Assembly: GCA_017592775.1 (NCBI GenBank) | Contig: JAGFNJ010000024.1 | Location: forward strand, 1-64,000 | Direction of reading: 5' to 3' | DNA: 64,000 nt | Source: Candidatus Accumulibacter conexus | Lineage (GTDB): Bacteria; Pseudomonadota; Gammaproteobacteria; Burkholderiales; Rhodocyclaceae | Part shown: positions 38,693 through 47,230 of the stretch, piece by piece | How the letters are laid out: every line of letters starts with the position of its first letter | Numbering within the stretch: the first letter of the stretch is position 1 | Notes under the pieces: generated by a model | The model's input: only the letters and a program-made list of their open reading frames with translations | Database searches by the model: none | What the model was told of the DNA's origin: nothing | Position numbers and translations under genes: made by a program

Positions 38693-39064
38693 TCAACCCT
38701 CTTTGGCGGTGGTAACTTGTCGCCGATGCTGCCGGGCGTTGTCGTCGAAGCCTGTGAGCTGCGACTCGAGTGCGTCGAAAGCGCTGGCGGTGGCCGGCGT
38801 CAGGCGCGACAACCGTCGCAGCAGGCGCTGCTGGGCAAAGGTTTCGGTCGGGTCCGGCTTGCCGAGCACGTATTCGGAGCCGCGTCGGGTCGTCACGACC
38901 ATCGAATTGCCGTCGAGGGTGTAAGCGGTGATCGGCGAGGTCCGGATGTGCGAGGACGAAGGAAAACGCGGGTTGCTCCCGTAGACGCGTCCTTCGATGC
39001 ACACCAGTTCTTCACCATCGCGGGTGACGAGATCGAGCATCTTCCAATTGTTCAGGATATTCAT
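38693..39064 (-). CDS. Unrecognised 123-aa cytosolic protein
   Basis: I do not recognise this family. The 123-aa product begins MNILNNWKMLDLVTRDGEEL and has a beta-rich first half with VYGSNPRFPSSSHIRTSPIT and TTRRGSEYVLGKPDP, then a helical, arginine- and glutamine-rich second half. No signal peptide or membrane helix. The ATG at 39064 is chosen because the longer open frame upstream is compositionally unlike protein. The gene stands alone on the - strand between ssrA and a 555-bp gap. The SSSHIRTSPI segment could serve as a signature in database searches. Coding is probable, from codon pattern and amino-acid composition. Confidence 0.6.
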   Translation of the reverse strand: MNILNNWKMLDLVTRDGEELVCIEGRVYGSNPRFPSSSHIRTSPITAYTLDGNSMVVTTRRGSEYVLGKPDPTETFAQQRLLRRLSRLTPATASAFDALESQLTGFDDNARQHRRQVTTAKEG

Positions 39065-39619
39065 GGCGTTGCCCCAATCCAGGCGAGACGAGAAGAGCCG
39101 AAGGCAGGAGCGATTGTACGCCATCTCGGGGTTCTGTGGACCGTCTCGCGGCCGACAATCCCGGAGGCACCGCGTCGGCGCCGACAGGCCTTTGAAAAAA
39201 AACTCATCATCTTCTCGAAGCTTCCTGCAAATCGTTGATGTGTTGTGTCGTTGAAGCCCGAGCGTGCCTGCAGCAACGGACTGCAGGGCGGTTCTTCCGC
39301 ACGCGTGACGCCGCGCCCGGGCGGCGCATTGCCGATGCCAGCGCAAGCGACCCATGCGACGGTCGCGAGATGCTTCCCGGCCGTCGCCGAGCGCCAGAAG
39401 CAGCTGCAGCGAGCAAGGCCCAACGCCTTGCGGCGGACCGTACTAGCAGACAGCAAGAACTGTGCTAACCCTGATCGCGCTACGGATAGGTCCATTAAAG
39501 CAGTCATCTGTCTGCACTGCGCGGCGGCAGGCAGGAGTCGGGTGTAAAATTTCTCGACAGGCGGCGCCGGGCCAAGCCTGCCGCCGGTCGTCTGGCTGGC
39601 AGCCGCGCAGCGGCGATCG
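39065..39619. other. 555-bp gap without a supported gene
   Basis: No reading frame here gives a convincing protein. The segment has lower GC content in places (for example CCTTTGAAAAAAAACTC near 39188) and probably holds the promoter of the - strand 123-aa gene. Near 39560-39585 the - strand can form GGCGGC...GCCGCC followed by GAAATTTTA, a weak candidate terminator for the APH/AAA gene. Confidence 0.5.
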
Positions 39620-41161
39620 TCAATCACGCTGGCGGCCTTGCGGCTCGCCTGAACCGGGGCGCCGACCGGGCAGCAGGTGCGCGCGTTCGGCGTCGCCGAG
39701 CGCTTCGATACGGGCAAGCTGGCCGGCGAGTACGCTCAGGTCGGCTTCGGAGGCATCGTGCCCCTTGGCGAGGCGACCGCGGACGCGTGCGGCAAGCTGG
39801 CCGGGCGTTGCCGCTGGCGCGACGATGAAGAAGGCGGCGCCGGCGTCGGTCGCCAGGCGGTGGAAGCTTTCGCGCCGGCGACGTTCGAGGAAGGCGGCGT
39901 CGATGATGACCGACCAGCCGGCGGCGAGCAGGCCCCGCGCCAGTTCGCGCAGCCGCTCGTAGGTGCGCTCGCTGGCATCGCCGGAATAGATGCCGCCGTC
40001 CATCGGCGAGCCGCTGCTGGCACTGGCGGCAAGGCCGAACAGCCGCTTGCGCTCGACATCCGAGCGCAGGCGCAGGGTGGCCGCCGCGTCATCGGCCAGC
40101 AGCAGCTCGCGCGAGGCGCGCGTCTTGCCGCAGCCGGCGACGCCGTGGGTAATGATCAGGCGGGGCTCCGGCGGTACGATGAGGCGCTCGGCGAGCGCCA
40201 GGTAGCCGCCTGCCTGACCGTCATCGGGACCATCCTGACGGCCGCGGATGGCGGCGACCTTGGCCCGCACGAGCGCGCGATAGACGGCGTAGAAGCGCAG
40301 CACCTGCGCTGCGTCGTAGTCGCCGCTGCACGTCAGCCACTCGTTCAGCAGCCAGCAGGCGAGGCCGGGCTGGCGGTGGTCGAGGAGGTCGATGTAGGTG
40401 AAGGCGAGTTCGCTGGCGACGTCTATCCAGCGCAGTGCCTCGCTGAACTCGATGCAGTCGAAGAGGGTCACTCGACCATCGATGACGACGAGATTGCCGA
40501 GGTGCAGGTCACCGTGGCACTCGCGAATCCGGCCGTCTGCCTTGCGGGCAGCGAAGTGCGTCGGCAGGCGGTCGAACTCGGCCTGTGTCCAGTCACGCAG
40601 CCGGGCCAGACGCGCCCCGGCGGCGTCGCCGGGCAGCAGGTCGCGCAGTTCGTCGAAGTTGGCGAGTGCCGGGGCGACGACCTGCTCCGGTTCACCGAAG
40701 GGCGATTCTGGCGGGGCGGTTGCCGCAGCGGCGTGGAAAGTGGCGAGCGTGGCTGCGAGATCGGAGACCTGCTGTCGTCCGAGCTGACCGCGGGCGCACA
40801 GCCGGTCGAGGCGGCCGTCTTCGGCGAAACGGCGCATCCTGACTGCGTACTCGATGGCCTCTCCGGCACCGCCGATCTGCGGATCTTCGGCCTCGCCAAC
40901 GATCGGCAGCACCGCCAGGTAGAGCTGCGGCGCAAAGCGGCGGTTCAGGCGCAGTTCGGCCTCGCAGCAGGCACGGCGCCGCTCGAGCGTACCGTAGTCG
41001 AGGAAGGGCAGGACGACCGCCTTCTTGATCTTGTAGGCGAAGTCGCCTGCCAGCAGCAGCCACGATGCATGCGTTTCGATCAATTCGACAGCCGCCACCG
41101 GGTGCGGATAGCGTGCCGGGTCGAGCAGAGCCCTGATCAGCGGCGGCAGCGGCGGCGACAT
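39620..41161 (-). CDS. Fusion of aminoglycoside-phosphotransferase-like and P-loop kinase domains
   Basis: 513-aa cytosolic protein with two kinase-type domains. The N-terminal half (about 20-300) is an APH/ChoK-like fold with catalytic loop HGDLHLGN (216-223) and metal-binding LFDCIEF. The C-terminal half (about 330-500) is a P-loop NTPase with Walker A GVAGCGKT (340-347) and an adenylylsulfate-kinase/zeta-like layout. Such bifunctional APH/AAA proteins are widespread and uncharacterised; natural substrates are unknown and drug resistance should not be assumed. It starts 3 nt after the P-type ATPase stop, so both probably act in one process. Confidence 0.85.
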   Translation of the reverse strand: MSPPLPPLIRALLDPARYPHPVAAVELIETHASWLLLAGDFAYKIKKAVVLPFLDYGTLERRRACCEAELRLNRRFAPQLYLAVLPIVGEAEDPQIGGAGEAIEYAVRMRRFAEDGRLDRLCARGQLGRQQVSDLAATLATFHAAAATAPPESPFGEPEQVVAPALANFDELRDLLPGDAAGARLARLRDWTQAEFDRLPTHFAARKADGRIRECHGDLHLGNLVVIDGRVTLFDCIEFSEALRWIDVASELAFTYIDLLDHRQPGLACWLLNEWLTCSGDYDAAQVLRFYAVYRALVRAKVAAIRGRQDGPDDGQAGGYLALAERLIVPPEPRLIITHGVAGCGKTRASRELLLADDAAATLRLRSDVERKRLFGLAASASSGSPMDGGIYSGDASERTYERLRELARGLLAAGWSVIIDAAFLERRRRESFHRLATDAGAAFFIVAPAATPGQLAARVRGRLAKGHDASEADLSVLAGQLARIEALGDAERAHLLPGRRPGSGEPQGRQRD

Positions 41162-41164
41162 GCC

Positions 41165-43843
41165 TCAGCTCCGCTCGCCGCGGCGCAGCCAGGCCTTGCG
41201 CAGCTCTTCGAGCGCGCACATCAGGATGGCGCAGCCGGCAGCCAGGAGCCAGCTGCCGCCGCCGATCGCCGCCGTACCGAAGAGCCAGTTGCCGGCCGGC
41301 GTGTAGAGGATGAACAGGATCACCGCCAGCTCGGCGGCGATTCCCAGCAGCAGGTAGCGATTGCCGCCCAGGCCGTAGCTCAGCATCGACTGCCGTGGGT
41401 GGCGACAGAGGTAGAGGTTCACCATCTGCATGACGACGATCGTCGCCAGGCAGGCGGAGGTCGCCTGCAGGTACAGCGGGTCGAGACGGTCGAGCGTCTG
41501 TCCATGCTGCCAGCCGGCGGCATCGAGGACGAAGAAGAAGGCCAGCATCGCTGCCGTCGCCTCGAGGACACCGAGAAAGAGGTAGGCGCGGGCGAGCAGG
41601 CCCGACGACAACAGCCGCTCGCCGCGCTTGCGTGGGGGGCGTTGCATCACTGCCGGGTCGGGCTTCTCGGCGCCGAGCGCCAGCGCCGGCAGCATGTCGG
41701 TGCCGAGGTCGACGGCCAGGATCTGGATGATGGTCAGCGGCAGCGGTATGCGGAAGAGGACGAAGGCCAGGTAGGGTACCAACTCGGGGATGTTCGAGCT
41801 GAGGATGTAGGTCAGGAACTTGCGGATGTTCTCGAACACCGCCCGCCCTTCCTCGATCGCCGCGACGATGCTGGCGAAGTTGTCATCGAGCAGGATCAGG
41901 TCGGCAGCCTCCTTGGCGACGTCGGTGCCGCTGATGCCCATGGCGATGCCGATGTCTGCCGCCTTCAGCGCCGGCGCGTCGTTGACGCCATCGCCGGTGA
42001 CGGCGACGATCTCGCCCTTGTTCTTCAGCGCTTCGACGATGCGCATCTTCTGCTCGGCGGCGACGCGGGCGAAGAGGATCTCCGGCGCATCGAGCGCCAG
42101 TTGCAGTTGCGTTGGCGACATCAGTCGCAGTTGCTCGCCGCTGATCACGACCGGCGCATCGCCCCGGACGAGGCCGATCTGGCGGGCGATCGCGAGGCCG
42201 GTGTGCGGGTGGTCGCCGGTGACCATGATGATCCGGATGCCCGCTTCCTCGCAGCGGGCGATTGCTTCCGGCACCTCGGGCCGTGGCGGATCCTCGAGGC
42301 CGATCAGCCCGGCAAGGATCATCCCCTGTTCGTCGCCGGGCACGCCTGTCTCATCGAGGGCCCGATGGGCAAAGGCGAGAACGCGCAGACCCCCACTCGC
42401 CATCTCGTCCTGCGCCGCCAGCAGGCGGGTGCGGGCGGCTGGATCGAGTGGCGCGACGCCGGCGTCGAACTCGATGAAGCGGCAGCCGGCGAGCACCGTC
42501 TCGAGAGCGCCCTTGCAGTAGAGCATGCGGCCCTGCGGCGTCTCGCAGATCACCGACATGCGCTTGCGGTCGGTGTCGAACGGAATCTCGTCAACGCGCT
42601 GGAAGCCGGCAAGATCGCCGGCGAGATCGCGGCCGATCTCGGCCAGTGCGATCTCCATCGGATCGCCACGCAGGCTGTGCCGGCCCTGCTCATCGACCTC
42701 CTTCAGGTTGTGGCAAAGCGCGGCATTGACGAACAGCGCACGGTGATCGTGTACCACATGCGCCCGCTGCGCCAGATCGGCGCATGGCATGAACGCGCCG
42801 CCGATCCACAGTTGCTGCACCGACATCCGGTTCTGCGTCAGCGTGCCGGTCTTGTCGCTGCAGATCACCGTCGTCGAGCCGAGCGTCTCGACCGCCGGCA
42901 GGTGGCGTACCAGTGCGTTGCGCCTCGCCATTCGCTGGGTGGCGATGGCCAGCGACAGGGTGACGGTCGGCAGGAGTCCCTCGGGGACGTTGGCGACGAT
43001 GATGCCGATGGCGAACAGCAGATTCTCCCACGTCGGCAGCCCGATGGCCTGACCGACGAGGAACAGCAGCAACCCTATGCCAGTGGCCAGGCAGGCGACG
43101 ATCCGCGACAGGCGGGCGATCTCGCGCTGCAGCGGCGAGCTGGTCTCGCCGGCGGTCTGCGTCAGGTGGGCGATGCGGCCGAACTCGGTGCGCATGCCGG
43201 TAGCGTAGACCACGGCGCGCGCCTGTCCGGAAACGATCGAGGTGCCAGCGAGGACGATGTTCGCCGCCTGCAGCGGCGACTCCTCGTTGCTCGGCTCGAG
43301 CGTGCGTGCCTTGGCGAGCGATTCGCCGGTCACCGTCGACAAGTTGACGCGCAGCCCGGAGACTTCGGTCAGGCGGCAGTCGGCCGGCACGAAATCGCCT
43401 TCTTCGAGCAGCACGATGTCGCCCGGTACCAGTTCGCTGGCGAGCAGGCCGGTGATTTCGCCGGCGCGCAGCGCCTTCACCTTCTGCGGCAGCAATTGGC
43501 GCAGCGCTGCCACCGCACGCTCCGCCCTGTACTCCTGCCAGAACGAGAAGACGCCGTTGATGATGATGACGCCGACGATGGCCAGCCCCAGCTTCGCCAT
43601 CCCCTGTCCCGGGTCGAAGTGCTCGGCAACGAACGACAGACCGGCGCCGATCCAGAGGACGATGGCGAAGAAATGGGTGAATTCCTGTGCGAAGCGCAGC
43701 AGCAGGTGCTGCTGCTCGACTTCTTCGAGCAGGTTGGGCCCGAACTCGCCGAGCCGGCGCACCGCCTCGCCCGTTTCCAGCCCGGAGAGTGAAGCGTTCA
43801 GGCTGCTCAGAGCCTGTTCTACAGTCAGCCAATGAATACGCAC
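41165..43843 (-). CDS. P2-type cation-transporting ATPase
   Basis: 892-aa P-type ATPase with about ten transmembrane helices. Actuator motif TGES (172-175), TM4 ion-site motif NVPEGLLPTVTLSLA (about 285-299), phosphorylated Asp330 in CSDKTGTLTQN, and hinge TGDGVNDAPALKAADIGIAMG are present. The PEGLLPTVT form resembles type IIC (Na/K-like) more than Ca2+ pumps, but bacterial P2 pumps with this form transport assorted cations, so the ion is open. It follows a CorA-like gene by 99 bp and precedes the APH/AAA gene, giving a cation-homeostasis flavour to the cluster. Confidence 0.9.
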   Translation of the reverse strand: MRIHWLTVEQALSSLNASLSGLETGEAVRRLGEFGPNLLEEVEQQHLLLRFAQEFTHFFAIVLWIGAGLSFVAEHFDPGQGMAKLGLAIVGVIIINGVFSFWQEYRAERAVAALRQLLPQKVKALRAGEITGLLASELVPGDIVLLEEGDFVPADCRLTEVSGLRVNLSTVTGESLAKARTLEPSNEESPLQAANIVLAGTSIVSGQARAVVYATGMRTEFGRIAHLTQTAGETSSPLQREIARLSRIVACLATGIGLLLFLVGQAIGLPTWENLLFAIGIIVANVPEGLLPTVTLSLAIATQRMARRNALVRHLPAVETLGSTTVICSDKTGTLTQNRMSVQQLWIGGAFMPCADLAQRAHVVHDHRALFVNAALCHNLKEVDEQGRHSLRGDPMEIALAEIGRDLAGDLAGFQRVDEIPFDTDRKRMSVICETPQGRMLYCKGALETVLAGCRFIEFDAGVAPLDPAARTRLLAAQDEMASGGLRVLAFAHRALDETGVPGDEQGMILAGLIGLEDPPRPEVPEAIARCEEAGIRIIMVTGDHPHTGLAIARQIGLVRGDAPVVISGEQLRLMSPTQLQLALDAPEILFARVAAEQKMRIVEALKNKGEIVAVTGDGVNDAPALKAADIGIAMGISGTDVAKEAADLILLDDNFASIVAAIEEGRAVFENIRKFLTYILSSNIPELVPYLAFVLFRIPLPLTIIQILAVDLGTDMLPALALGAEKPDPAVMQRPPRKRGERLLSSGLLARAYLFLGVLEATAAMLAFFFVLDAAGWQHGQTLDRLDPLYLQATSACLATIVVMQMVNLYLCRHPRQSMLSYGLGGNRYLLLGIAAELAVILFILYTPAGNWLFGTAAIGGGSWLLAAGCAILMCALEELRKAWLRRGERS

Positions 43844-43942
43844 CAGCGCGAACTCTCGTCGGATTCAGGACGACAATCTACACCCTTGGCGGCAAGAAAG
43901 CAGCACGGCGGAACGACCTTTCGTCCACTCTCGCGCTGCCGT

Positions 43943-45604
43943 TCAGCCGCTGCCCGGCGGTCGCCTGCTGCGCCAGACGGCGAGCAGCGTCGCCAGCCGG
44001 TCTCGCTGCGACAGACGCTCGTCGGAAAGTGCCTCGAGAAAATCCGAAAGTCGTTTCGACCGGACGATCGCGAAACCGGTGAGCAGGGCCGAAAGCACGA
44101 ACACCAGCGCGAAGAGGAGAAGTCGGTCGGGCAGCGGTTCCTGTGCCGCGTCGATCAGGTTCATGCCGAGGAAGCCGGTACTGATCGTCGCGATCAGGCC
44201 GGCGGTGGTGACCACAGTCAGCCGCACGACGGTGTTCGCCTGCCGGCGCAGGCTGTCGCTGTCGAGGTATTGACTCATGTCCTGGATTTCCTCGCGCAGT
44301 TCGGCGTACAGGCGCTCGGTGCCGAGGTGCCCGCGGGTCATGGCGAACAGCGCCCGCGCCTGTGCCTGGTCGGAGATCTCGGTGAACCAGTAGCGGTGGG
44401 TGAAGCGCAGGAAGACTTCGAGCACTTCGCGGATGTCGCGCTTGAAGGTCTTGACCGACTCGGCGTTGCCGATCTGCAGCCGGGTGAGCGCCGTCACCAG
44501 GCGATCGGAAAGCATCAGCAGTGCCGCCTTGTGGAAGTGGGGAATCAGTGCCAGGAGAAAGAACTGGTGACGGAACTGCCCGAGCAGCCCGTTCTCGGCG
44601 CCGGTGAAGTAGGCATCGCGGGCGCTGCCGACCATGATGAACGCGTGACCGCAGGAGAGCAGCCGGGTGCCGCTCTGCTCCGCCTGCGGATGCCAGTAGC
44701 GGTCGTAGCAGAAGCGCGCCTCGAAATCCTCGAGGTGCTGGTCGGAATACGGCAGCGAGCCGCTCCTGCCGGGGCCGCTGACCAGCACCAGGCGGGCGAA
44801 GTCACCGCGATCGAGGCGGCGCGGATCGTCCATCGCCAGATAGGCGAGCAGCGGCATGCGGTGATACTCGATCTGCCGGTAGCGCACCGGACCCTCCTCG
44901 TCCGAGTGGTGCAGAACCAGCGGCCGCAGCAGGAACTCCCAGTGCGACGAGATGCATGGGGCACGGAAGCGGCTGACGAAAGCCAGGTACTTGCTGCGCT
45001 TCTCGTAGTCCGAGGTGGCCAGGACCCGGCCGTCGGCGGCGAGCCACTCGCTGCGTCGCAGGCAGTGGCCACCGCTGCCATCGTCGTCCCAGTACGGCGG
45101 ATAGGCGCGGCCGAAACGGTAGAGCGTGTCCTGTACCTGTCGCAGGTCGAGATCGTCGGCGGCGATCTCGACGACGAGAATGACGACGTCGATGTCGTGG
45201 AAGAAGTACAGGTCGAGGTGAATGATGTCGAAGCACAACGGCGTTTCGCTGTCCTTGAAACTCATCCGCACCTGTGCCACGTCGTGGCGGCGGAAGACAC
45301 GGATCGGCGATCCCCCCTGCTGTGGATTGTCGTCGTTGCCACCTCCTTCGCCGTAGAGAAAGCGCTGCACGTAGGGCAGGAAGGTGACGAATTCGCTGTA
45401 GTGACGTTCCTGGAACTGCTCGGGATCGCCGCCGAACTCGTCCGCGAGTTCGCGCCACGGCTGGCTGGCGCTCTCCTGCGCGAGCACCTGATGGTGCTGC
45501 TGCAAGGGGCCGCCGGCGGCCAACGGCATCAACTGCAGTGGCCAGAGGAGGATTTGCCGGAAGTGTCCGACCCGTTGTTCCTGTTGGCGGCTGGGGATGT
45601 CCAT
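43943..45604 (-). CDS. CorA-like divalent-cation transport protein with long N-terminal domain
   Basis: 553-aa CorA-superfamily protein. The C-terminal 100 residues hold two transmembrane helices separated by FLGMNLIDAAQEPL, which carries the GMN signature of CorA (Mg2+/Co2+) channels. The preceding 450 residues form a soluble helical domain much longer than in classic CorA (about 316 aa total). It includes YSEFVTFLPYVQRFLYG and DIIHLDLYFFHDIDVVILVVEI. Start at ATG 45604 is preferred, with GGAG 8 nt upstream. It lies 48 bp after the fructosamine-kinase gene and before the P-type ATPase. Confidence 0.8.
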   Translation of the reverse strand: MDIPSRQQEQRVGHFRQILLWPLQLMPLAAGGPLQQHHQVLAQESASQPWRELADEFGGDPEQFQERHYSEFVTFLPYVQRFLYGEGGGNDDNPQQGGSPIRVFRRHDVAQVRMSFKDSETPLCFDIIHLDLYFFHDIDVVILVVEIAADDLDLRQVQDTLYRFGRAYPPYWDDDGSGGHCLRRSEWLAADGRVLATSDYEKRSKYLAFVSRFRAPCISSHWEFLLRPLVLHHSDEEGPVRYRQIEYHRMPLLAYLAMDDPRRLDRGDFARLVLVSGPGRSGSLPYSDQHLEDFEARFCYDRYWHPQAEQSGTRLLSCGHAFIMVGSARDAYFTGAENGLLGQFRHQFFLLALIPHFHKAALLMLSDRLVTALTRLQIGNAESVKTFKRDIREVLEVFLRFTHRYWFTEISDQAQARALFAMTRGHLGTERLYAELREEIQDMSQYLDSDSLRRQANTVVRLTVVTTAGLIATISTGFLGMNLIDAAQEPLPDRLLLFALVFVLSALLTGFAIVRSKRLSDFLEALSDERLSQRDRLATLLAVWRSRRPPGSG

Positions 45605-45652
45605 CGCTTTTCTCCGGGCCGGGGGCCGCAAGCCGGTCGCTCGACCGGCGGT

Positions 45653-46570
45653 TCAGTCGCCGATCTCGGCCAGCAGTCGGCCGACCATCCGCTCGGCCTG
45701 TTGCAGGTAGCCACCGCCGAACAGGTTCAGATGGTTGAGCACATGGTAGAGCTGGTACAGCAGCTTGCGCTGGGCGCAACCGTCGGTCAGTGGCCAGGCT
45801 TCCCGGTAGGCGGCGTGGAAGCTGTCGGGAAAACCGCCGAACAGCTCGCTCATCGCCAGATCGGTTTCGCGATCGCCCCAGTAGACGGCCGGATCGAAGA
45901 GCGCCAGCCGGCCGCTGTCGTCGAGCGCGGCGTTGCCGGACCAGAGATCGCCGTGCAGCAGACTCGGCTGCGGCTGATGATCGACGAACAGCGCCGGCAG
46001 TGCGTCGGCCAGACGCTCGCCGCTGGCGATCAGCCGGCCAGGCTGGCGATGCCGTTTCGCCAGTTCCAGTTGCGGCAGCAGGCGCTGGCGAGCGAAGAAC
46101 AGCGGCCACGTCGGCTGCGCGGCGTTGCACTGCGGGCTGCTGCCGATGAAGTTGTCGCGCGGCCAGCCGAAGTGGCTGCCCGTGATGCGGTGCATCGCCG
46201 CCAGCGCGTGGCCGGCGGCAGCGCCTGCTGCATGCCCGCGCAGGGGAGCGAGCGCCAGATGCTCGAGTGCCAGCCAGGCATGCCGGCCACTGACTCCCTG
46301 GCCGCAGACGCGTGGCACGCGCAGTGCCGGACAGGCCGCCAGCGCCGCCAGGCCGTCGGCTTCGGCGGCGAACATCGCCGCCAGACGGGCGTCGTTGAGC
46401 TTGACGAAGCAGCGGCGCTGGCCGCTGCGCACCACCATGGTGCGCGAGATCGACCCGCCGCCGACCTCGCTGATCGAGTCGAGCGCGGCAACGGCGTCGC
46501 CGTCGCTGCCGAGCAGCGCGCGCAAGGCGGCGTCGAGATCGGCATCGAGGATCTGCTGGCCGGAGATCAT
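45653..46570 (-). CDS. Fructosamine-3-kinase family protein
   Basis: 305-aa cytosolic kinase of the fructosamine-3-kinase family, which phosphorylates glycated amines so they decompose. Visible are the glycine-rich VGGGSISRTMVV loop, the ATP lysine in CFVKLN, catalytic loop HGDLWSGN (206-213), metal ligand Asp226 in LFDPAVYWGDRETDLAM and the family end NHLNLFGGGYLQQAERMV. The ATG at 46570 is chosen near a GGGAGCGG ribosome site; an ATG 18 nt upstream is possible. It begins a - strand run with CorA-like, P-type ATPase and APH/AAA genes. Confidence 0.87.
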   Translation of the reverse strand: MISGQQILDADLDAALRALLGSDGDAVAALDSISEVGGGSISRTMVVRSGQRRCFVKLNDARLAAMFAAEADGLAALAACPALRVPRVCGQGVSGRHAWLALEHLALAPLRGHAAGAAAGHALAAMHRITGSHFGWPRDNFIGSSPQCNAAQPTWPLFFARQRLLPQLELAKRHRQPGRLIASGERLADALPALFVDHQPQPSLLHGDLWSGNAALDDSGRLALFDPAVYWGDRETDLAMSELFGGFPDSFHAAYREAWPLTDGCAQRKLLYQLYHVLNHLNLFGGGYLQQAERMVGRLLAEIGD

Positions 46571-46842
46571 TCCGCTCCCGGAAAGCATCGGCGGAGTGGC
46601 TGCGGGCATGCGGCTGGCGACCCGCGTCGTGCCGGAGGTTGGCACACGCCGCGCGCTGACCGGCAGCCGGCAGCGGCGAACGGGTTTACGGACGCCGGCG
46701 AATATGGTCTCATACGCACCCCGCGCCGGCGTGCGGCGGCACTGACGGTCGGCCGGCGGGCTGCTCGCTCGTCGGCGAAGAACGGCCCGGGCGATCGCCT
46801 GCCGGCGTGCCGCCGCCAACTTCCAACCCAGGAGTCAAAGCC

Positions 46843-47169
46843 ATGAAGATTCGCCTGATTCTCGTTTCCGCCCTGCTCGCGATCGGTCTTGCCGGTTGTG
46901 GCGAAGATGCCAAGAAAGCCGAGGCCGCCAAGGCCGAGGCCGCAAGACTCGCAGCCGAGGCCAAGCAGAAGGCCGACGAAGCGGCCAAGAAGGCCGGCGA
47001 GGCCGTCGGGGCCGCTGCCGACGCGACCAAGGAGGCCGGCAAGGAGGCCGTTGCGGCAACCAAGGAAGCCGGCAAGGAGATGGTCGTCAAGGCCGCCGAT
47101 GCGACCAAGGACGCTGCCGATGCGACCAAGGACGCAGCCGACAAGGCGAAGGCGGCAGTCGGCAAGTAG
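46843..47169 (+). CDS. Small repetitive Lys/Ala-rich lipoprotein
   Basis: 108-aa exported lipoprotein. The signal peptide ends in the lipobox LAGC at residues 16-19 (LLAIGLAGC). The mature part consists almost only of A, K, D, E, T and V in heptad or 11-mer repeats such as KEAGKEAVAATKEAGKE and TKDAADATKDAADKAK. It should form one long amphipathic helix, reminiscent of LEA-like or Lpp-like proteins. AGGAG lies 8 nt before the ATG. An envelope-stabilising or stress role is plausible; the exact function is unknown. It is divergent from the fructosamine-kinase gene. Confidence 0.82.
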   Translation: MKIRLILVSALLAIGLAGCGEDAKKAEAAKAEAARLAAEAKQKADEAAKKAGEAVGAAADATKEAGKEAVAATKEAGKEMVVKAADATKDAADATKDAADKAKAAVGK

Positions 47170-47192
47170 GACTCGTTTCGTTCCGTGACGGC

Positions 47193-47209
47193 GGCGGGCA
47201 GTGCCCGCC
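47193..47209. terminator. Hairpin between convergent genes
   Basis: GGCGGGC-AGT-GCCCGCC, a perfect 7-bp stem in the 61-bp gap between the lipoprotein gene and the convergent hemerythrin-GGDEF gene. No T tract follows, so a role as bidirectional terminator is only likely. Confidence 0.5.
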
Positions 47210-47230
47210 CGCCGCTGTTCAGCGTTCGCC

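Noticed and set aside
39677-43792. 1371-aa + strand open frame antisense to the APH/AAA and P-type ATPase genes
   Set aside because: Low-complexity Arg/Gln/Asp translation typical of antisense frames at high GC; the - strand carries complete conserved motifs.
43832-46846. 1004-aa + strand open frame over CorA-like and fructosamine-kinase genes
   Set aside because: Same antisense artefact; both - strand genes have intact catalytic motifs.
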